Source of the DNA: Burkholderia sp. Ax-1724 | GTDB lineage: Bacteria > Pseudomonadota > Gammaproteobacteria > Burkholderiales > Burkholderiaceae | Length of the DNA stretch: 64,000 nt | Direction of reading: 5' to 3' | NCBI RefSeq assembly: GCF_011752995.1 | Contig: NZ_VWWL01000028.1 | Location: forward strand, 1-64,000 | Part shown: piece by piece, positions 54,020 to 62,645 of the stretch | Position numbering within the stretch: the stretch's first letter is position 1 | Layout of the letters: every line of letters begins with the position of its first letter | The notes under the pieces: model-generated | Told to the model about the DNA's origin: nothing | The model's database searches: none | Seen by the model: only the letters and a program-made list of their open reading frames with translations | Made by a program: the position numbers and the translations under genes

Positions 54020-55113
54020 GAGGCGAGCGAGATGCTCTCGCGGCCGTCGGCGGCGACCGCGAGCGGCACGCTGCCGCGCCACGGGCCGTCCGGCAACGCG
54101 AGTTCGACCGAGAGCACCGCGAGGCCGCCGGCGGACAACGCCGCGACCGGTGGCCGGTCATGCGCGGCCACGACCGACAGCGGATACACGCCCACGCTGG
54201 TCTCGAGCGTCCACGCGTTCAGCGCGCCGCCGCCCGGCACGTCGGCGAAGCGCGGCGCCGCCCGCGCGACGGAGAGCGACGCAGCGGCATCCGTCAGCCA
54301 GCGGCTCGAGGTTTGCCACGACAACGGCTCGCCACCCGACGCGACACAGCGGTTCACCCGCACCCAGCTGCCCTTGTAGGCGACCGACAGCTCCACCGCG
54401 TAGCGTTCGCCGAGCGGCGCGTCGCCCTCCATGCGCGAGAGCGTGGCGTTGCGCGTGAAATCCGGCGCGATCCGCAGCAGCACTTCTTCCGCGCCCGCGC
54501 GGCGTGCCGACGCTTCGATCGCCGCCAGCACCTCGGCGGCACGCGTCGCGCCGGCCGGGATCGCGAGCAGCGCGGCCTCGCCGATCGCCGTGGCGCGTTT
54601 CGCGAGATCGAGTTCGGCGCGATCCGCGGTCTGCCGCAATTGCGCGTAGAGCGCACTGGCGTCGACGAGACTGTCTTCACCGAATGCCTTCACGAGCGGC
54701 TCGCCCACGGACCACGGCAGCCCATCCAGACCAATCACGCCGATGCGCGCCTTGCCGCCAGAACTATCTCCGAGTCCCTGCTCGCGCAGAAACTCCCCTG
54801 TCTTCTCGCCAAGACGCGGCGCCGACACGACCTCGCCCAGATGCGAAACCTCGCGAATCCACGGATGCACGCGCGGCGTCAGCGCGGCGAGCAGCGTCGG
54901 CGCGCCGTGCGGCAACACCACCGCGAGCGCCTCGCTCCAGTACGGCACGAAGTGCGTGAGCCACTGCACGGGCGCGGGCTGCGCGAACGACGTATAGGCC
55001 AGCACCGCATCCAGGCGCGCCTCCCGCATCGCCTGCTGCAACCGCGCCACGCGGGCTTCCAGTATCGCTTGCGGGACTTCCTCCCGCGACCAGCTGATCA
55101 AACCTCGACGCAT
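54016..55113 (-). CDS. M24 (creatinase/aminopeptidase P fold) protein, metal ligands absent
   Basis: A 365-residue pita-bread-fold protein. The N-terminal creatinase-N domain (RVARLQQAMREARLDAVLAY) is clear. In the C-terminal domain the strand that normally carries the first two metal-binding Asp reads YAVELSVAYKGSWVRVNRC, without them, and no HGxGL-type His is evident. Creatinase itself works without metal, so a hydrolytic role remains possible, but it may be a partner subunit of the next M24 protein. ATG 55113 has AAAGGAG upstream. It lies 26 bases after that gene and overlaps the MmgE gene. Confidence 0.85.
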   Translation of the reverse strand: MRRGLISWSREEVPQAILEARVARLQQAMREARLDAVLAYTSFAQPAPVQWLTHFVPYWSEALAVVLPHGAPTLLAALTPRVHPWIREVSHLGEVVSAPRLGEKTGEFLREQGLGDSSGGKARIGVIGLDGLPWSVGEPLVKAFGEDSLVDASALYAQLRQTADRAELDLAKRATAIGEAALLAIPAGATRAAEVLAAIEASARRAGAEEVLLRIAPDFTRNATLSRMEGDAPLGERYAVELSVAYKGSWVRVNRCVASGGEPLSWQTSSRWLTDAAASLSVARAAPRFADVPGGGALNAWTLETSVGVYPLSVVAAHDRPPVAALSAGGLAVLSVELALPDGPWRGSVPLAVAADGRESISLAS

Positions 55114-55139
55114 AGTCAGGACTCCTTTTACGCAGGCGG

Positions 55140-56243
55140 TCAGGCCGGTACACTGATGAGATCGCGCGTCGTTCCCGTGAGAACGTCGCAGCCGCTCGCC
55201 GTCACGCGCACCGTATCGCCGAGCACCATATAGCCGGCCTCGGGGTGATACGTGTTGGGGTGCACGATCAGCGTCATATCGGGCTCGAGCACGAGTTCGA
55301 CGTTTTCCAGCACGTGCGGCCCGTCGACGAAAAGGCCCACGCCGTGGCCGCGCACCCGCGTATACGCCGACGTCACGTAGTCCCCGAGACCGTGGCGGCG
55401 GAACACGTCGTTCTGCGCGCGCGCCACGTCGCCGTGCGTCGCGCCGGGTCGCACCGCCGCGATCCCCGCTTCGAGCGCCTCCCGGTAGACCGCATAGGCG
55501 CGCAGCTGCGTGTCGGTCGGCTCGCCGACCACGAGCGTGCGGCAGATCTGCGCGTAGTAGCCGTCGACGCACGGCGTGAGTTCGGTGGTCACGAGATCGC
55601 CCGCCGCGATGCGCCTGTCGCCGGGCGGATGCATGCCGCGCACTTCGCGACCGCCCGTGCCGAGAATCACGAAGTTCTCGGGGCATCCCTGGCTGCGGAA
55701 CCACGCTTCGACTTCGGCGATCAGTTCGTATTCGCTGCAGCCCACGCGCGCCGCGTCCCGGAACACCGCGTAACCGGCGTCGGCCAGCGCGGTGGCGCGC
55801 GCCACCGCATCGGCTTCCGCCGCGCTCTTCCTGACCATCAGCCGGTCGAACCACGCGGTGGCCGCCGTCATGCCCGCGCCCAGTGGCCCCCGGGCAAGAC
55901 GCGTGGGCGCCACGCCGGGTGCCACCAGCGCGGCCTGCGCCGCGCCGCGCGCGGCAATCCAGGCTTCGGCTTGCGCGAGCGGATCGGCCGAGCACGACAC
56001 CTGCACCGCGGGCTGCTCGGCGGCGAACCGCGCGGCCTCGGCGTGGCTGGCGACGAACACCCGCGCGGCGCCGTCGCGTTCGATGCAGGCGATGGCCTCG
56101 CCTTCCATCGGCGTGAGGTCGAGCGCGTAACGCAGATAGTCGCTGTGCCACGCGTCGCCCGGCACCACCAGCAGATCGAGCCCGGCGTCGGCCATCGCGC
56201 GCCGCAGACGGCCCGAACGCTCCTGATGAAGTTGCGCGCTCAT
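55140..56243 (-). CDS. M24 (creatinase-like) hydrolase
   Basis: A 367-residue creatinase/Xaa-Pro-peptidase-fold protein. The N domain has RRAMADAGLDLLVVPGD; the catalytic domain shows GTGGREVRGMHPPGDR, TTELTPCVDGYYAQICRT and the conserved RGHGVGLFVDGPHV. Of the five M24 metal ligands, the first Asp pair is replaced (E and Q) and the first Glu by His (IVHPNTYHPEAG), as in metal-free creatinase and ectoine hydrolase (DoeA/EutD). It may therefore hydrolyse a C-N bond in a ring-opened or ureido compound. ATG 56243 overlaps the hyuB stop and has GAGGAGG upstream. Confidence 0.88.
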   Translation of the reverse strand: MSAQLHQERSGRLRRAMADAGLDLLVVPGDAWHSDYLRYALDLTPMEGEAIACIERDGAARVFVASHAEAARFAAEQPAVQVSCSADPLAQAEAWIAARGAAQAALVAPGVAPTRLARGPLGAGMTAATAWFDRLMVRKSAAEADAVARATALADAGYAVFRDAARVGCSEYELIAEVEAWFRSQGCPENFVILGTGGREVRGMHPPGDRRIAAGDLVTTELTPCVDGYYAQICRTLVVGEPTDTQLRAYAVYREALEAGIAAVRPGATHGDVARAQNDVFRRHGLGDYVTSAYTRVRGHGVGLFVDGPHVLENVELVLEPDMTLIVHPNTYHPEAGYMVLGDTVRVTASGCDVLTGTTRDLISVPA

Positions 56244-57976
56244 GGTGTCGCCTCCTCTTCGTCGAGCCGCACGCCGTAGTCGCGCAGTGCCCCCGCGACG
56301 CTGACATAGCCCTTTTGCAGATCGTCCTCGATACGCTCGCGCGCGCGCTCGCGTGCCTCGCCGTAACCGCCGCCGCCCGCGGTCCAGAACGTGATCGTGT
56401 CGCCGGCGGCCAGCGCGATATTGCTTTCCTTCGTCACCGAGCGTTCCGCGCCGTCGTGGCGCCGGATCATGGCCGCGTTGCTCGCGCCCGGATTGCCGCC
56501 CTTCGCGCCCCACGGCGGTTCGATGATGCGTTCGAGGTTGACGTTGACGGTGCTCTTTTGCAGCGCCTTGTAGCGCAGCACGACGCCCAGACCGCCGCGA
56601 TGCTCGCCCGCGCCGCCGCTGTCCTCGCGCAGCTGGTGGCATTCGACGAGGAACGGATAGCGGATTTCCTGCAGCTCCACCGGCGTGTTGCGCACGTCGC
56701 CCTGACAGATCGACACCGAGGCCGATGCGCCGTCTTCCTTCGCGCGCCCGCCCCAGCCGCCGCCGAAAATATTCATCAGCACGTAGCGCTCGCCGTTTTC
56801 CTCGCGCTGCCCGTAGAAGGAGCAGCCGCCCATGTCGCCCTTGTGAGCGGCCGGCACGAAGTCGGGCAGCGCTTGCGAGAGCGCGCGCAGCAGCGTGTCG
56901 ATCACGGTCGGCAAGGCGATGCTCCACAGGCCGAGCGCCGCGGGCGGGCGCGCGTTGAGCATGGTGCCTTCCGGCGAAATCAGCGTGAGCGCGCGGAAGC
57001 AGCCCTCGTTGACGGGCGCGTGCGGCATCGTGATGCATTTGAACGCGACGCGCGCCGCCGACAGGCCGCCCGAGTAGCCGGAGTTGAGCGGCCCCGGCAC
57101 CTGCTCGTTCATGCCGGAATAGTCGATGGTGAGATTCGAGCCGTCCACGATCACGGTGACCTTCACGCGCAGCGGCACATCGAGCCGGCGCCCGTCGCTG
57201 TCGAGCCGCGATTCGGCGGTATGGACGCCGTCGGGAATGCTCGCCACCACCGCGCGCGCCTCGGCTTCCGCCTGGTCCCACGAGGCCTCGATGCAATCGC
57301 TCACGGTCTGCACCGTGTAGCGCCCATAGAGTTCGGCAAGCCGGCGGCCGCCGAGCTGGCAGGCCGCGATCTGCGCGCGCAGGTCGCCGAGCGACGCCTC
57401 GGGAAAGCGGATGTTGTCGGAAATCATCTGCCACACGCCTTCGTTGCGGCGGCCGGCCTCGTAGATCTTGATCGAGCGCATCTGGATGCCCTCGTGGAAG
57501 ATCTCGTAGGTCTGCACGTTGCCGAAGCCCGTGCGCAGGCCACCCACGTCGGCCCAGTGCGCGCGGTTGGCCGCGAACGCCACCACCTTGCCTTCGAAGA
57601 AGCACGGCGTGTACACGACGACGTTGTTCAGATGCTGGCCGCACACGCCGGCGTGATTCATGATGATCACGTCGCCGGGCGCGAAGCCGTCCAGGCCGAA
57701 GCGGTCGATACCGTCCTTGACGGCGATCCCGAGGTCCGCGAGAAAGATCGGCAGGCCGCCTTCGTTCTGGCAGATCATCCGGCCTTCGGTATCGATGAGC
57801 CCGCAGCAGAAGTCGCGCACCTCGTAAATCATCATGTTGTACGCGGACTTGCACAGCGCGAGCGCCATTTCCTCGGCGTAGGCGATCAGGGAATTGCCGA
57901 CCACTTCCAGCGTGATCGGGTCCACGGCGGGACGACGCGCCGCGGCAACCGCTTGAGAGGTTTGCTGGGTCTTCAT
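56240..57976 (-). CDS. hyuB: Hydantoinase/oxoprolinase B-type subunit
   Basis: A 578-residue subunit of the ATP-dependent hydantoinase/5-oxoprolinase/acetophenone-carboxylase family. Typical runs are DPITLEVVGNSLIAYAEEMA, APGDVIIMNHAGVCGQHLNN, HWADVGGLRTGFG, DYSGMNEQVPGPLNSGYSG and the Gly-rich end ITFWTAGGGGYGEARERA. It works with the A subunit to open a cyclic amide or carboxylate an intermediate at the cost of ATP. It overlaps hyuA and the M24 gene by ATGA junctions. Substrate not predictable; cyclic imides, N-methylhydantoin and lactams are known for relatives. Confidence 0.93.
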   Translation of the reverse strand: MKTQQTSQAVAAARRPAVDPITLEVVGNSLIAYAEEMALALCKSAYNMMIYEVRDFCCGLIDTEGRMICQNEGGLPIFLADLGIAVKDGIDRFGLDGFAPGDVIIMNHAGVCGQHLNNVVVYTPCFFEGKVVAFAANRAHWADVGGLRTGFGNVQTYEIFHEGIQMRSIKIYEAGRRNEGVWQMISDNIRFPEASLGDLRAQIAACQLGGRRLAELYGRYTVQTVSDCIEASWDQAEAEARAVVASIPDGVHTAESRLDSDGRRLDVPLRVKVTVIVDGSNLTIDYSGMNEQVPGPLNSGYSGGLSAARVAFKCITMPHAPVNEGCFRALTLISPEGTMLNARPPAALGLWSIALPTVIDTLLRALSQALPDFVPAAHKGDMGGCSFYGQREENGERYVLMNIFGGGWGGRAKEDGASASVSICQGDVRNTPVELQEIRYPFLVECHQLREDSGGAGEHRGGLGVVLRYKALQKSTVNVNLERIIEPPWGAKGGNPGASNAAMIRRHDGAERSVTKESNIALAAGDTITFWTAGGGGYGEARERARERIEDDLQKGYVSVAGALRDYGVRLDEEEATP

Positions 57977-60039
57977 GGCTGATTTCCTTCGGGCAGTTTG
58001 ATGGACACGACCATGTGTCCGTGTTCGGTGATGCGGGCGACGTCGCCGGGGAAGATGACGGTGGTCGAATGCGGCTCCTCGATCACGGCTGGTCCTTCCA
58101 CCGTGAAGCCGGGCGCGAGCGCCGGGCGCCACAGAATGCGCGCCGTGAGCGGACGCTCGGGATCGTCGAAGATCACCTCGCGCACCTGCTCTTCGCGCGC
58201 GGCTTCGGCTTCGAACGGCGCGCTGATGAAACTATCGATGGCGTCGCCGCGCGACACGGTCGCGGTGAGCCGCAGATTGACGACCTCGATGATCTCGCCC
58301 GCCGCCGAATGCCCGTAGCGCTGATCGTGCAGTTCGTCGAAGCGCTCGCGCATCGCGGTGTTCGTATGCGACAGCGCATCGGGCCCGGCGAGCGGAACCG
58401 TGATGCTGTGCTCCTGGCCGCGATAGCGCAGGTCCACGGCAAAATCGAACTGCGCCTTGTCCGCGTCGAGCTCGTCTTCGGCAAGCTGACGCTTCGCCGC
58501 CGCCGTCAGTTCGTCGAAGGCCGCGAGCACGGCCTGCTGATCGAGCTGGCCGAGCACGCCCACGAGCGTGCGCACGAGGTCCTGGCGCCACGGCGCGAGC
58601 AGCATGCCCATCGCCGAGAAGTTGCCCGGCAGCTTCGGGATCACGAGCGTCGGAATATAGATTTCCTTGCACAGCGCGGCTGCGTGCACCGGCCCCGCAC
58701 CGCCGAAGGCGATCATCGCCGTATCGCGCGGGTCGACGCCCTTGCGCACCGACACGGCGCGCACCGCGAGCGCCATCGCCGAGTCCGCGATGCGCACCAC
58801 GCCCATCGCTGCCTCGTTCACGGAGAGATCGAGCCCTTCGCCGACGTATTTCGCCAGTGCGCCCTTCGCGCCTTCGACATCGAGCGCCATGCCGCCGCCG
58901 AGGAAGCGGCCCGGGTTGAGACGCCCGAGCACGACGTTGGCGTCGGTGATCGTGGGCTCGACGCCGCCGCGGCTGTAGCACACCGGGCCCGGCGCCGCGC
59001 CCGCGCTCTGCGGCCCGACGTGCAGACCGCCCGCCTTGTCGCGCCACGCGATGCTGCCGCCGCCCGTGCCCACCTCGACGATCGACACGACGGGCAACTG
59101 CATCGGCTGGCCGGTCGCATAACCGCCGATGTAATAGCCGTCCTCGATCGCCGGAATGCCTTCGGTGATGAGCGTGGCCTTCGCGGTCGTGCCGCCCATG
59201 TCGAAGCCGATCGCCTGACGAATGCCGAGCAGCTTCGCGACGTGCCCGGCGCCGATCATGCCCGCCACCGGGCCCGACTCCATCATCGAGACCGGCTCCA
59301 CGGCCGCATGCGAGAGCGACATGCTGCCGCCGTTCGAGCGCATGATCTGAATCCCGCCGCGAAAGCCGCGCTCGTCCAGATGCGACTTCAGCGTCTGCAG
59401 ATAGCGCCGCACACGCGGGCCGACATAGGCGTTGAGCGCCGTGGTCGAGGTGCGTTCGTACTCGCGGAACTCGCGCAGGATTTCATGCGAGAGCGTCACG
59501 AACAGGTCCGGGTAAGCCTCGCGCAGAATGCGGCCGGCCGCCAGTTCGTGCTGCGGGTTCGCATAGGCGTGCAAGAAGCAGATCGCCACCGACTCGATGC
59601 CTTGCGCGACCAGTTCGGCACCCAGCCCGCGCACGGCATCTTCGTCGAGGCGCGTCAGCACTTCGCCCTTCGCATTCAGACGCTCGCGCACTTCGAAGCG
59701 CAGGTCGCGCGGAATCAGCGGCTGCGGACGCTGGAAATGAATGTCGAACGCGTCGGGCCGGTTGCCGCGGCCGATCTCGTAGACGTCACGGAAACCTTCG
59801 GTCGTGATCAGCGCGGTTGCCGCGCCCTTGCGTTCGAGCACCGTATTGATCGCCATGGTCGAGCCGTGCAGGAACTCGTCGAGCTCGGCCAGCTGCGTGC
59901 CGGCCAGCTCCAGCGCCGTCGCCACACCCTGCGTGGGATTGGCCGGCGTGGTCAGGGTCTTGGCCAGCAGAAGCTCCCCCGCCCGATACCCCACGAGGTC
60001 CGTGAATGTCCCGCCTATGTCCACACCAACTTGATTCAT
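57973..60039 (-). CDS. hyuA: Hydantoinase/oxoprolinase A-type subunit
   Basis: A 688-residue ATP-binding subunit. It starts with the actin-like phosphate motif VGVDIGGTFTDLVGYRAGEL, then LHGSTMAINTVLERKGA, TTEGFRDVYEIGRGNRPD, the second domain AIGFDMGGTTAKATLI, and GTGGGSIAWRDKAGGLHVGP and FGGAGPVHAAALC. ATG 60039 is the family start. First gene of the operon A, B, M24, M24, MmgE. It is divergent from a LysR gene; a palindrome at 60211 lies between them. It phosphorylates the substrate, or otherwise uses ATP, so that subunit B can cleave it. Confidence 0.94.
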   Translation of the reverse strand: MNQVGVDIGGTFTDLVGYRAGELLLAKTLTTPANPTQGVATALELAGTQLAELDEFLHGSTMAINTVLERKGAATALITTEGFRDVYEIGRGNRPDAFDIHFQRPQPLIPRDLRFEVRERLNAKGEVLTRLDEDAVRGLGAELVAQGIESVAICFLHAYANPQHELAAGRILREAYPDLFVTLSHEILREFREYERTSTTALNAYVGPRVRRYLQTLKSHLDERGFRGGIQIMRSNGGSMSLSHAAVEPVSMMESGPVAGMIGAGHVAKLLGIRQAIGFDMGGTTAKATLITEGIPAIEDGYYIGGYATGQPMQLPVVSIVEVGTGGGSIAWRDKAGGLHVGPQSAGAAPGPVCYSRGGVEPTITDANVVLGRLNPGRFLGGGMALDVEGAKGALAKYVGEGLDLSVNEAAMGVVRIADSAMALAVRAVSVRKGVDPRDTAMIAFGGAGPVHAAALCKEIYIPTLVIPKLPGNFSAMGMLLAPWRQDLVRTLVGVLGQLDQQAVLAAFDELTAAAKRQLAEDELDADKAQFDFAVDLRYRGQEHSITVPLAGPDALSHTNTAMRERFDELHDQRYGHSAAGEIIEVVNLRLTATVSRGDAIDSFISAPFEAEAAREEQVREVIFDDPERPLTARILWRPALAPGFTVEGPAVIEEPHSTTVIFPGDVARITEHGHMVVSIKLPEGNQP

Positions 60040-60210
60040 CGCATATTCCACATAGTCAGATTTGATCAGTAGTGCGATGCGCTCACGCATCGGCACCGCT
60101 CATGCAGCAGAACAGGAATGGCCAACGGTGTAGTTGTCTCCTTTTCCTTTTTGTCGTTCTGTGACCCAACCTTAAGTGACCCCGGGGCACGCAGGCAATC
60201 CGCCATCAGG

Positions 60211-60224
60211 CTATGGATCCATAG
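60211..60224. promoter_or_regulatory. Perfect palindrome between hyuA and the LysR gene
   Basis: CTATGGATCCATAG is a perfect 14-base palindrome; a smaller ATAGCTAT follows at 60229-60236. It lies 172 bases upstream of hyuA and 41 bases before the LysR ATG, a usual place for a LysR recognition and autorepression site. A close copy precedes the MFS gene at 52.67 kb. Confidence 0.65.
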
Positions 60225-60264
60225 TAAGATAGCTATGGGTTATTCGCGGAGCGGAGAGGAACAG

Positions 60265-61158
60265 ATGTTGCCGGTTACATTGCGTGGGCTGCAGGTCTTC
60301 GTCGCCGTTGTCGACTCGGGTGGTTTCGGCGCGGCAGCCTTAGCGCTCGACATCGCGCAGCCTTCCGTCAGCGTTCATATCCGCGAGCTGGAAGCCAAGA
60401 TCGGCGGCGCCCTGTTCGAACGCCGCCCGGGCGTGAGCCCGCAACTCACGGCCGCCGGCCGGGCCTTCTACACCTACGCGCTCGAAACGCTCGAGCGCAC
60501 GACGGCGATCTCCGCCAATCTCAAGAAAAGCAAACGTAAGCTGCGCTTCGCGGCACAGCGCTTCGTCGCCGATTCCGTGCTGTCGAAATCGCTGGGCGAA
60601 TTTTCCACCGAGTTTCCGCAAATCGAATTAGTCGCGCTGGCCGGCACGTTCGAGGAAGTGCATTCGTTGTGTTCACGCGGCCAGGTCGACCTCGGGTTTC
60701 TGCTCAGCAACGGCGAGGTTCCCGGCTTGCCTGCCGAGCCGCTGAGCCGCTACAGGCTTGCGTTCATCGCCGCGCCGGACCATCCGCTCGCGAACGAGAC
60801 CGACATCAGCATCGACACGCTGGCGCAGTACCCGTTCATCGTGGCCTACGACACTTCGTACTTCGGCCGCACGATCGCCGACATGCTGCGCGCCGCAGGT
60901 CTCGCCGAGCCGATCGTGGCCTCGCAGGCGCAGGAAATGAGCATGGTGCGCAATATGGTGATCGCGGGAATCGGCATCTCGTGTTCGCTGCGGCGCTCGG
61001 TGCAAAAGGACATTGCCGCCGGCAGCATCGTGGAACTCGACGTGGACGTCCCGCCGATGCACCTCACGCTGCACTACCTGCGCAACGCGAAATCCGACAT
61101 GCCGGAGATCGACCGGCTCGTCGAGATCGTGCGGGACGCAGAGAGAATGCGCGTTTGA
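60265..61158 (+). CDS. LysR-family transcriptional regulator
   Basis: A 297-residue regulator. Helix-turn-helix: VTLRGLQVFVAVVDSGGFGA, then LDIAQPSVSVHIRELEAKIG; effector domain with LRFAAQRFVADSVLSKSLGE, CSRGQVDLGFLLSNGEVPGL and MSMVRNMVIAGIGISCSLRR. ATG 60265 has GGAGAGG upstream; a start at 60232 is less likely. Not closely related to the two LysR paralogues at 40 and 47 kb. Divergent from hyuA and therefore the probable activator of the hydantoinase operon, and of the MFS gene by its matching palindrome. Confidence 0.92.
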   Translation: MLPVTLRGLQVFVAVVDSGGFGAAALALDIAQPSVSVHIRELEAKIGGALFERRPGVSPQLTAAGRAFYTYALETLERTTAISANLKKSKRKLRFAAQRFVADSVLSKSLGEFSTEFPQIELVALAGTFEEVHSLCSRGQVDLGFLLSNGEVPGLPAEPLSRYRLAFIAAPDHPLANETDISIDTLAQYPFIVAYDTSYFGRTIADMLRAAGLAEPIVASQAQEMSMVRNMVIAGIGISCSLRRSVQKDIAAGSIVELDVDVPPMHLTLHYLRNAKSDMPEIDRLVEIVRDAERMRV

Positions 61159-61192
61159 TGCAGCTTGGGCTGTGTCTCGCGCGCGGGTAATC

Positions 61193-61263
61193 ACAGATAA
61201 GCGTGCAGGTAAGCGCCGATGAGTGCAGATAAGCGCGGGGCATTGCAGATAAGCGCGCCGCAT
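61193..61263. repeat. Imperfect 20-bp tandem repeat (about 3.5 units)
   Basis: Three consecutive 20-base units begin TGCAGRTAAGCGC (61204-61223, 61224-61243, 61244-61263), and a partial unit ACAGATAAGCG precedes them at 61193-61203. Units two and three differ at only two positions. They lie between convergent genes and run into a stem-loop. Not coding. Possibly a decayed transcription-end or protein-binding repeat; function unknown. Confidence 0.7.
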
Positions 61264-61273
61264 TCGCGGCGCG
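61254..61273. terminator. Stem-loop between convergent LysR and MFS genes
   Basis: CGCGCCGC (61254-61261) pairs perfectly with GCGGCGCG (61266-61273) around ATTC. It begins 12 bases after the minus-strand MFS stop and about 95 bases after the LysR stop. No T-run, so it is a weak terminator candidate for both genes. Confidence 0.5.
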
Positions 61274-61284
61274 AGGCCGCGGGC

Positions 61285-62637
61285 CTAGAAGCCGCGCAGC
61301 GAAGGCGTGGTCCGCGCGACGTTGCGCGAGTCCGCATGCACGACGAATGCGGCGGCGGCCGCGCCGAGCATCGGCAGCGCGCCGATCGCGAAGAAGCTCG
61401 CGGCGCTCGATCCCATCGTCAACGCGAAGCCGCCCAGCGTGGGCCCGATCACCGCGCCGAAACGGCCCACGCCGATCGCCCAGCCAAGACCCGTCACGCG
61501 CATCCCGGTCGGATAGCAGGTCGCCACCAGTGCATCCGAGGCGCCGACTCCACCTATCACGCAGAATCCCACCACGAATATCAGCGCGGTAAGCAACGCG
61601 ACGTGCGTGCCGGCGAGCCCGAGACTCACGATGCCCGCGAACGCGATCACGAAGGTGACGACCAGCACGAGGAACGGCGCGTAACGGTCGACAAAACGGC
61701 CCAGCAGCAGATTGCCGAACGCGCCGCCCACCTGATAGCCGATCGTCACCGCCGCCGCGGTTTCGATGGACAGTCCGGAATCGTGCAGCATGATCGGCAC
61801 CCAGCTCGACAGCAGATTGAGATCGAGCAGAACCATGAACGTAATGGCCCATAGCAGCAGCGTCATGCGCGTGCGGCCTTCCGTGAACAGCTCGCGCACC
61901 ACGAAGCCCGCCGCCTTTTTCTCCGTCACGACATAGGCGGCCCGGCCTTCGGGATCGGCCTCGGGCGCAATGCGGCGCACGCAGCGTGCGAGACGCCGCG
62001 GATGTTTCCCCGTCGCCGCCAGAAAGCGCAAGGACTCGGGCAACAGCAGCGCCAGCACCACGGCGAGCACGAGCGGAATCACGCCGCCGATCAGGAACAC
62101 GACCTGCCAGCCGTGCCGCACGATGAGATGCGCGACGGCCCAGCCGCCCAGCGCCGCGCCGATCGAGAAACCGCAGAACATGATCATCGTGGCCGTCACG
62201 CGCACGCGCGACGGCATGTACTCGCTCGTCAACGCGAGCGCATTGGGCATGCCGCCGCCCAGCCCGAAGCCGATCAGGAAACGCAGCACGGCCAGTTCGC
62301 CGACGGACGTGACCCGCATGGTGGCGAGCGAAAGCAGACCGAAGGCCACGCAACTGAACACCATCACGGGCCGCCGGCCGAACCGGTCCGCGAGCGGGCC
62401 GACGACCATCGAGCCGAGCATCAGGCCGATCTGGCCCGCCGCGAAGGCGGGTGTCATCGCGGCCCGATCGATGCCCCATGCCTTGATCAGCGCCGGCGCG
62501 ACATAGCCGATCGCCATCGTGTCGAAACCGTCCACGAGTAACGCGGCCGCACAGAGCACCGCGACGAAAATCTGGAAACCGCCCAGCTTGCGCTGGTCGA
62601 TCAGCGCTTCGAGATCGATAGAGTGGCGTTCGGGCAT
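61285..62637 (-). CDS. MFS transporter, aromatic acid:H+ symporter-like
   Basis: A 450-residue 12-span carrier of the AAHS family. VDGFDTMAIGYVAPALIKAW carries the Asp-containing first-span motif, VVGPLADRFGRRPVMVFSC is the cytosolic loop and LLLPESLRFLAATGK precedes the central loop. It is related in layout to the carrier at 51.2 kb. It lies eight bases after the amidohydrolase gene on the same strand, so the two are an operon. The likely cargo is an aromatic or cyclic carboxylate acted on by that hydrolase. Confidence 0.92.
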   Translation of the reverse strand: MPERHSIDLEALIDQRKLGGFQIFVAVLCAAALLVDGFDTMAIGYVAPALIKAWGIDRAAMTPAFAAGQIGLMLGSMVVGPLADRFGRRPVMVFSCVAFGLLSLATMRVTSVGELAVLRFLIGFGLGGGMPNALALTSEYMPSRVRVTATMIMFCGFSIGAALGGWAVAHLIVRHGWQVVFLIGGVIPLVLAVVLALLLPESLRFLAATGKHPRRLARCVRRIAPEADPEGRAAYVVTEKKAAGFVVRELFTEGRTRMTLLLWAITFMVLLDLNLLSSWVPIMLHDSGLSIETAAAVTIGYQVGGAFGNLLLGRFVDRYAPFLVLVVTFVIAFAGIVSLGLAGTHVALLTALIFVVGFCVIGGVGASDALVATCYPTGMRVTGLGWAIGVGRFGAVIGPTLGGFALTMGSSAASFFAIGALPMLGAAAAAFVVHADSRNVARTTPSLRGF

Positions 62638-62645
62638 GGCGGTGC

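Noticed and set aside
58015..60072. Plus-strand open frame of 685 codons opposite hyuA
   Set aside because: Antisense shadow of the well-conserved hydantoinase A gene; no start signal or family features.
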